A model generated the notes under the pieces. It made no database searches and had not been told where the DNA came from. It saw only the letters and a program-made list of their open reading frames with translations. Both the position numbers and the translations under genes were made by a program. From the NCBI GenBank assembly GCA_944349915.1, contig CALVNU010000004.1, forward strand, positions 1-27,122: 27,122 bases of DNA, in the 5' to 3' direction. This stretch comes from an uncultured Clostridia bacterium (GTDB lineage Bacteria; Bacillota; Clostridia; Christensenellales; UBA1242). This document shows positions 22,008 to 27,122 of the stretch, piece by piece (positions within the stretch are counted from its first letter, which is position 1; every line of letters begins with the position of its first letter).

Positions 22008-24158
22008 ATGGATATCACACTTACTTTAGCACAAGAATTTGGACTTAAAGAGGAATACAGCAAAAACCTTATTTCACTTTTAGATGAAGGTTGCACAATT
22101 CCATTCATTGCGCGATACAGAAAAGAAATGCACGGCACTTGCGACGACCAAACAATTAGGGCTTTTGCCGACAGACTAAAATATCTTCGCAATTTGAATG
22201 ATGAAAAAGCAAAGGTTGAAAAAGCAATCACAGAACAGGGCAAATGGACAGACGAAATTGCCAAAGCGCTTGCGGATGCCAAAACTTTGACGGAAGTTGA
22301 AGATATTTACAGACCATACAAACCAAAGAGAAAAACAAGAGCATCAATTGCTATCGCAAAAGGGCTTGACCCACTTGCCGATATTCTTTTGATGCAATCA
22401 AAAAACCATGAAATCAAAAAAGAGGCAGAAAAGTTTATTACCGAAGAGGTTAAAACGGTTGAAGAAGCCATTGCTGGAGCAAAAGACATTGTTGCAGAAC
22501 GCATTTCCGACGATGCCGAACTTAGAAAAGAACTCCGAAGTCTTATTGAAAATAAAGGCTTTATCAAATGCGAACTTGTTGAAAATGAAAACAGTTTTAC
22601 TTATGAAACTTACGCAAATTTTAAACAAGAAGTCAAAACTATTCCAAGCCATCGTATTTTGGCAATCAATCGTGGTGAAAAAGAAAAATGCCTTAAAGTT
22701 GATATTGAAGTTAATCGCGAACTTGCTATGGAAATTATCAACAAATTTTTCAAGAAAAATAATCCAGACACAGACAGCCTTATGGAAGAAGTTATCAATG
22801 ATAGTTATGACAGACTTTTGTTCCCTTCGCTTGAAAGAGAAGCAAGAAGCAACTTGACAGATAGGGCAGATGAACAGGCTATCAAAATGTTTGAAGTCAA
22901 CCTTAAACCACTCCTTATGGAGGCACCGCTTAAGAACAATATTATTCTTGGTCTTGACCCGGCATACAGAACTGGTTGCAAGATTGCTGTTATCGACACA
23001 AATGGAAATGTGCTTGCTACAACAGTAATTTATCCAACACCACCTCAATCAAAAACAGAAGAGTCAATTGAAAAACTTAAAGCGTTAATTGAAAAATATA
23101 AAGTTGATGTTATTTCAATCGGCAATGGAACTGCCTCAAAAGAAGCAGAGATTTTTGTTGCAGAACTTATCAAACATGTTTCAAGACCGGTAAGTTATGC
23201 AGTTGTAAGTGAAGCAGGTGCATCTGTTTATTCTGCAAGCAAACTTGGTGCAGAAGAATTCCCGGACTATGATGTTTCACTTCGTTCTGCTGTTTCTATT
23301 GCTCGCAGACTGCAAGACCCTCTTGCAGAACTTATCAAAATTGATGTTAAGTCTATTGGCGTTGGACAATATCAACATGATATGCCTCAAAATCGCTTAA
23401 CCGAAGTTTTGACGGGCGTGGTTGAAGATTGCGTTAACAGCGTTGGTGTCGACTTAAACACAGCCTCTCCAAGCCTTTTGTCTTATGTTTCTGGACTAAA
23501 TATGTCTATTGCAAAAAATATTGTTTCTTACAGAGCAAAGGTTAAAGGCATTAAAAACAGAGAAGAACTTTTATCTGTTCCAAAACTTGGGCCAAAGGCT
23601 TATGAGCAGTGCGCTGGCTTCTTGCGCGTTGTTGGTGGCTCGGAAATTTTGGATAACACCGCTGTGCACCCAGAAAGTTATAGCGCAACAAGAAAACTTT
23701 TAAAAATCTTTGACTTGTCCGAAGAAGATGTTAAAAATGGCAACATATCTTCTTTGCCAAACCTTATTCAACTTAAAGGAGAAGACAAGGTGGCAAAAGA
23801 ATGTGAAATCGGTGTGCCAACTTTAAATGATATTGTAAAAGAATTGCTAAAACCAGGCAGAGATATCCGTGAAAGCATGCCTAAACCAGTTTTGAGAAGT
23901 GATGTTCTTTCTATGGAAGACCTTAAAGAAGGAATGGTGTTGTCTGGCGTGGTTAGAAATGTTGTTGACTTTGGCGCCTTTGTTGATATTGGTGTGCATC
24001 AAGATGGACTTGTGCATATAAGCCAAATTTCGGACGGATATATCAAACATCCTTCGGAAGTGTTAAAGGTTGGTCAAAGGGTTGATGTTAAGGTTCTTTC
24101 TGTTGACAATCAAAAGAAAAGAATTGCCCTTACAATGAAGGGTATCGACAAAGAATAG
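22008..24158 (+). CDS. tex: Tex-family RNA-binding transcription accessory protein
   Basis: This 716-residue protein has the full Tex layout: an N-terminal helical region with CTIPFIARYRKEMHG, a linking helical part (DIYRPYKPKRKTRASIAI), a YqgF-like RNase H fold (ILGLDPAYRTGCKIAVIDTN, about 313-332), a helix-hairpin-helix pair (SYVSGLNMSIAKNIVSYRAK and VPKLGPKAYEQCAGFLRV), and a C-terminal S1 domain (643-716, GVVRNVVDFGAFVDIG). Tex proteins bind nucleic acid through S1 and are linked to transcription, like eukaryotic Spt6. The start has AAGGAG about 12 bases upstream; the preceding gene ends 25 bases before. The McsA-like gene begins 14 bases after its stop, so Tex probably shares a transcript with the stress module. 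Confidence 0.96.
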   Translation: MDITLTLAQEFGLKEEYSKNLISLLDEGCTIPFIARYRKEMHGTCDDQTIRAFADRLKYLRNLNDEKAKVEKAITEQGKWTDEIAKALADAKTLTEVEDIYRPYKPKRKTRASIAIAKGLDPLADILLMQSKNHEIKKEAEKFITEEVKTVEEAIAGAKDIVAERISDDAELRKELRSLIENKGFIKCELVENENSFTYETYANFKQEVKTIPSHRILAINRGEKEKCLKVDIEVNRELAMEIINKFFKKNNPDTDSLMEEVINDSYDRLLFPSLEREARSNLTDRADEQAIKMFEVNLKPLLMEAPLKNNIILGLDPAYRTGCKIAVIDTNGNVLATTVIYPTPPQSKTEESIEKLKALIEKYKVDVISIGNGTASKEAEIFVAELIKHVSRPVSYAVVSEAGASVYSASKLGAEEFPDYDVSLRSAVSIARRLQDPLAELIKIDVKSIGVGQYQHDMPQNRLTEVLTGVVEDCVNSVGVDLNTASPSLLSYVSGLNMSIAKNIVSYRAKVKGIKNREELLSVPKLGPKAYEQCAGFLRVVGGSEILDNTAVHPESYSATRKLLKIFDLSEEDVKNGNISSLPNLIQLKGEDKVAKECEIGVPTLNDIVKELLKPGRDIRESMPKPVLRSDVLSMEDLKEGMVLSGVVRNVVDFGAFVDIGVHQDGLVHISQISDGYIKHPSEVLKVGQRVDVKVLSVDNQKKRIALTMKGIDKE

Positions 24159-24172
24159 TCAAAGGTGAGTGA

Positions 24173-24346
24173 ATGAACAAATGTCCATATTGCAACACAA
24201 GTTTTGAAGAAATAAGACAAACAGGCTTTGTTGGTTGTGCAAGGTGTTATCAAGAAATTGATGAACTTAAAACCCTTGTGCATAAACTTTATAAGGGCAA
24301 AAAACACCGTGGCAAAGTGGCGGGAGGCGACAATGGAGGAGTTTGA
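24173..24346 (+). CDS. Minimal McsA: one zinc finger only
   Basis: This 57-residue protein starts with ATG after AAAGGTGAG, 14 bases past the tex stop. C4-x2-C7 and C22-x2-C25 form one zinc site, with FEEIRQTGFVGCARCYQEID and HKLYKGKKHRGKVAG. This matches the second zinc-binding segment of McsA, whose signature is CPxCGxxFxxFxxTGxFGCxxCYxxF...HxGxxxHxGK. Full McsA is about 170-185 residues with a further cysteine pair set before this and a UVR motif after it; both are absent. McsA activates the arginine kinase McsB. The gene overlaps mcsB by 14 bases, so they are translationally coupled, and the identity is well supported by position. It is either a naturally reduced adaptor or the remnant of a longer gene. 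Confidence 0.82.
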   Translation: MNKCPYCNTSFEEIRQTGFVGCARCYQEIDELKTLVHKLYKGKKHRGKVAGGDNGGV

Positions 24347-25340
24347 TAATATTGCCATATCTTCTCGCATACGACTTGCAAGAAATGTTGATGGGCTTAA
24401 GTTTTACACCAAACTTGACAGTGATATTGATGCAAACTATATCACAAATGCAGTGATAAAAACACTTGAAAAATTTGAAGTTTTTTCACATATTCGTTTG
24501 AGCGATTGCACTCTTAATGAATGTAATGCTATGTTTGAAAAACATCTTATTAGCAGAGAATTGATTGAAAACAAAGACATATCTTCGCTTGCCATAAGTG
24601 AAGATGAAAAATTTGTTGTTATGATAAATGAAGAGGACCATATTCGTGAACAGTGCATGGAAAATGGCTTTAATCTATACAAACCGTATCGCAGGCTATC
24701 CAAAATTGATGATGAAATTTTGCGTTCTCTTCCTATTGCGTTTGACAGTGAACTTGGATTTATAACGGCATCTCCAAGCAATCTTGGCACTGGCATGAGG
24801 GCCTCTGTCATGCTTTTTTTGCCAGCGCTTGAATGGCAAGGTCAAATGGAAATTATCTATCAATCTGCAAAGGAAGAGGAGTTGACAATTCGCGGAATTT
24901 ATGGCGAAGGAAGCAGGGCAAAGGGCAGTTTATACCAAATCTCAAACCAAGGCTCACTTGGCTATAGCGAAGATGAAATAATTGATAAAGTAAGCCAATT
25001 TATCTATGATGTTATCGAAAAAGAAAAAAGGGCAAGAGAGGAAATTTTGCTTCAAGAATATGATAAGGTTAAAGACAAAACCTTGCGCTCTTTTGGTATT
25101 TTATCAAATTGCCACAGCCTAGAAGAAGATGAAATGCTTTCACTTTTAGCAGATGTAAAATTTGGTGCTTCACTTGAATTTTTAAATATTAAAGATGATA
25201 AAAAGTTTATGAAACTTTTTTATGAAGGAGCAGAGGCAAATCTTAAAGAAATTTTTGATTTTTTTGAAAATAAAAAGGAAAATATATTAAGGGCGGAGTA
25301 TATATCTACAGAGGTGAAAAACCTCGTGCAAAGGAGGTAA
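24333..25340 (+). CDS. mcsB: Protein arginine kinase McsB with Ser at the active-site Cys position
   Basis: This protein has 335 residues from the ATG at 24333 (GGGAGG 5 bases upstream); a longer frame exists but begins within the McsA gene. Phosphagen-kinase motifs are SSRIRLARNVDGL near the start, VVMINEEDHIREQ, the loop SPSNLGTGMRASVMLFLPAL, and IYGEGSRAKGSLYQISNQGS. McsB phosphorylates arginine in unfolded proteins and so marks them for ClpCP. The active-site loop, normally x-C-P-[ST]-N-x-G-T-G, reads A-S147-P-S-N-L-G-T-G, so the reactive cysteine is Ser. The EGSEAxGN element is also changed (EGSRAKGS). The C-terminal phosphoarginine-binding RDxxR motif is not evident (ENILRAEY). It overlaps the mini-McsA gene and is followed after 3 bases by clpC. 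Confidence 0.92.
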   Translation: MEEFDNIAISSRIRLARNVDGLKFYTKLDSDIDANYITNAVIKTLEKFEVFSHIRLSDCTLNECNAMFEKHLISRELIENKDISSLAISEDEKFVVMINEEDHIREQCMENGFNLYKPYRRLSKIDDEILRSLPIAFDSELGFITASPSNLGTGMRASVMLFLPALEWQGQMEIIYQSAKEEELTIRGIYGEGSRAKGSLYQISNQGSLGYSEDEIIDKVSQFIYDVIEKEKRAREEILLQEYDKVKDKTLRSFGILSNCHSLEEDEMLSLLADVKFGASLEFLNIKDDKKFMKLFYEGAEANLKEIFDFFENKKENILRAEYISTEVKNLVQRR

Positions 25341-25343
25341 TAT

Positions 25344-27122
25344 ATGAATTATCAATCATCTTCTTTTTCGGATAATATTGAAAAAGTTATAAAAAATGCA
25401 AGCAAAATTGCTTTGCGTTTTGGCTCAAACCTTATTGGAAGTGAGCATATTTTGTATGGACTAACTGCAGTTACAGACTGTCTTGCAAGCGAAATCTTGG
25501 CAGAAGAGGGTGTTACAGAAAGTGCCATGTTCAATTTTTTTGAAGAAAACTCTGACGGCGACCTTATTTTTTCAAATGAAGTGGAACTAACTCCTAGAAC
25601 CAAAGACCTTTTTAGAATTGCTCAAGAAATTGCTTTGCAAATGAACCATTCTTTTTTAGGTACAGAGCATCTTTTGCTTGCACTGTTATCTTCTAGTGGT
25701 TCTGTTGCCTATCGAATTTTGCAAGGTCCATTTGACATTGATATCGAGGCGATGCGTGGGAAAGTGATAAGGGCTTTGCAAGCAAATCATACAAATCAAA
25801 CAGAAGACAAAGAAGGCAAAAGCGCAAACAAACAAGCGGGAAGCACTTTGCCCGAAAACTTGCTTGATATGGGCACAGATATAACTCTTAAAGCCAAGGA
25901 ACATAAACTTGACCCAGTTATTGGCAGAGAAGAAGAAATTCAACGAGTTGTAGAAATTTTGTGCAGAAAAACGAAAAACAACCCTGTGCTTATTGGTGAA
26001 GCGGGTGTTGGTAAAACTGCAGTCGTGGAAGGGCTTGCTCAAGCCATTGTGGCAGGTGATGTTCCCGAAATTTTGAAAGATAAAGTTATCTACTCACTTG
26101 AAATTGGCGGACTAATGGCTGGCACAAAATATCGTGGAAGCATGGAAGAAAAACTTAAAGATGCCATAGAAACCATTATTGCAAGCAAAAATATCATCGT
26201 TTTTATTGACGAAATTCACACTCTTGCGCAAGCGGGCAGTGAAAAAGGGGAAACCAGCCCTGCCGATATGTTAAAACCATATCTTGCGCGTGGTGAAATG
26301 CAAACTATTGGTGCTACAACAACAGACGAATATCGAAAATTTATTGAAAAAGACAAGGCTCTTGAACGAAGATTTCAACCTATTATGGTTAATCCTCCAA
26401 CAGTTGAACAAACCATTCAAATTTTGAAAGGTCTTAAAGACAGTTATGAAGCCTTTCATAAAATAACCATAACAGACGAGGCGATTGAAGCAGCGGCCGT
26501 GCTTTCGGATAGATACATTTCTGATCGAAGCCTTCCAGATAAGGCAATCGACCTTATTGATGAGGCAAGCAGTAAGGCAAAAGTTAATTATACCGTTAAG
26601 CCACAAGAGATTCGAACTATTGAAGAAAAAATAAAATCTCTTTCTGCAAGTCGTGATGAGGCAAGTTTGCAACGAAATTATGAAAAAGCGGCAAAATTGC
26701 AATCGGAAATTATAAATCTTGAAAATGAACTTAAAAAGAAAAATGAAAAGTTTTTTGGCAAGGGTGAAAAGAATGCGCTAAAGGCTATTGGCGCAAACGA
26801 AATTGCAGAAGTTGTTTCAAAATGGACGGGTATTCCTGTAACTAAAATCACAGAAAGTGAAAAAGACAGACTGCTTCATCTTGAAGATATTTTGCATAAA
26901 CGAGTTGTTGGACAAAACGAGGCGGTTTCTGCTGTCGCAAAGGCAATAAGAAGGTCTAGAGTTGGTTTGCAAGACTCAAAACGACCAATTGGCTCATTTC
27001 TGTTTATGGGGCAAACGGGCGTTGGAAAAACCGAACTTTGCAAGGCTATTGCCGAAGCTATGTTTGATGATGAAAACAATATTGTAAGAATTGATATGAG
27101 TGAGTATATGGAATCTCATTCT
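25344..27122 (+). CDS. clpC: ClpC, AAA+ unfoldase (3'-truncated)
   Basis: The first 593 codons are present; the gene runs off the right edge, the complete protein being about 800 residues. A perfect AAGGAGG precedes the ATG. The N-domain has two repeats (ALRFGSNLIGSEHILYGLTA and ALQMNHSFLGTEHLLLALLS), which in ClpC bind adaptors and phosphoarginine. The first AAA+ module has Walker A GEAGVGKTA (218-226), Walker B IIVFIDEIHTL and the arginine-finger region ALERRFQPI. A middle coiled-coil domain (about 415-470) follows, the McsB/MecA contact site in ClpC. The second Walker A GQTGVGKTE is at 556-564. ClpC feeds substrates into ClpP. It is the last visible member of the run starting at 21104; mcsB ends 3 bases before it. 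Confidence 0.96.
   Translation, partial: MNYQSSSFSDNIEKVIKNASKIALRFGSNLIGSEHILYGLTAVTDCLASEILAEEGVTESAMFNFFEENSDGDLIFSNEVELTPRTKDLFRIAQEIALQMNHSFLGTEHLLLALLSSSGSVAYRILQGPFDIDIEAMRGKVIRALQANHTNQTEDKEGKSANKQAGSTLPENLLDMGTDITLKAKEHKLDPVIGREEEIQRVVEILCRKTKNNPVLIGEAGVGKTAVVEGLAQAIVAGDVPEILKDKVIYSLEIGGLMAGTKYRGSMEEKLKDAIETIIASKNIIVFIDEIHTLAQAGSEKGETSPADMLKPYLARGEMQTIGATTTDEYRKFIEKDKALERRFQPIMVNPPTVEQTIQILKGLKDSYEAFHKITITDEAIEAAAVLSDRYISDRSLPDKAIDLIDEASSKAKVNYTVKPQEIRTIEEKIKSLSASRDEASLQRNYEKAAKLQSEIINLENELKKKNEKFFGKGEKNALKAIGANEIAEVVSKWTGIPVTKITESEKDRLLHLEDILHKRVVGQNEAVSAVAKAIRRSRVGLQDSKRPIGSFLFMGQTGVGKTELCKAIAEAMFDDENNIVRIDMSEYMESHS

Noticed and set aside
22398..23048. Long minus-strand frame (216 codons) inside tex
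   Set aside because: It lies opposite a full-length, clearly conserved Tex gene and shows no recognisable domain or ribosome site.

Overview
The window reads as chromosomal DNA of a low-GC Bacillota, most like an uncultured Clostridia-type lineage. The support is AT-rich DNA, strong AGGAGG-type ribosome sites, sigma-A style promoters with 17-bp spacers, and the gene set: TsaB, L13/S9 with a leader, Tex, a McsA-McsB-ClpC run, MinD/MinE, DegV and a 2[4Fe-4S] ferredoxin. No insertion sequence, phage gene, CRISPR array, tRNA or rRNA was seen. The lineage cannot be fixed from sequence reading alone.

Layout. 1-1065 (+): the end of tsaB, then a small protein with two duplicated zinc ribbons and an aspartate-rich tail encoded by 30-bp repeats. 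1338-4817 (-): a 1159-residue surface protein with four jelly-roll-like modules, one membrane segment and a long cytoplasmic tail. 4912-5726 (+): a TauE/SafE transporter split into two overlapping half-genes. 5793-8498 (+): an operon of a 55-residue ferredoxin, a Ppx/GppA-like protein and an MreB-like protein; the last two have degenerate nucleotide loops. 8789-9820 (+): minD-minE with no minC beside them. 10017-15446 (-): two large exported or membrane-anchored proteins of unknown function, one built from about six repeats, each with its own promoter and long 5' leader. 15775-16293 (+): a small unknown helical protein. 16498-17351 (+): rplM-rpsI behind a leader that looks like a transcription attenuator. 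17746-18693 (+): a thioredoxin reductase-like flavoprotein, probably on a leaderless message. 18881-21053 (-): degV and a Y-family DNA polymerase. 21104 to the right edge (+): an amidohydrolase-like protein lacking metal ligands, tex, a very short McsA, McsB with Ser in place of the active-site Cys, and the first 593 codons of clpC.

How they fit together. Most of the window is housekeeping: tRNA modification, ribosomal proteins, division-site placement, redox, translesion synthesis and protein quality control. Three large envelope proteins on the minus strand interrupt it. The unusual thread is the number of proteins that keep a recognisable fold but have lost signature catalytic residues (Ppx-like, MreB-like, amidohydrolase-like, McsB). 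The best candidates for undescribed biology are the six-repeat envelope protein, the degenerate actin-fold pair behind the ferredoxin, and the reduced McsA/McsB module without CtsR.
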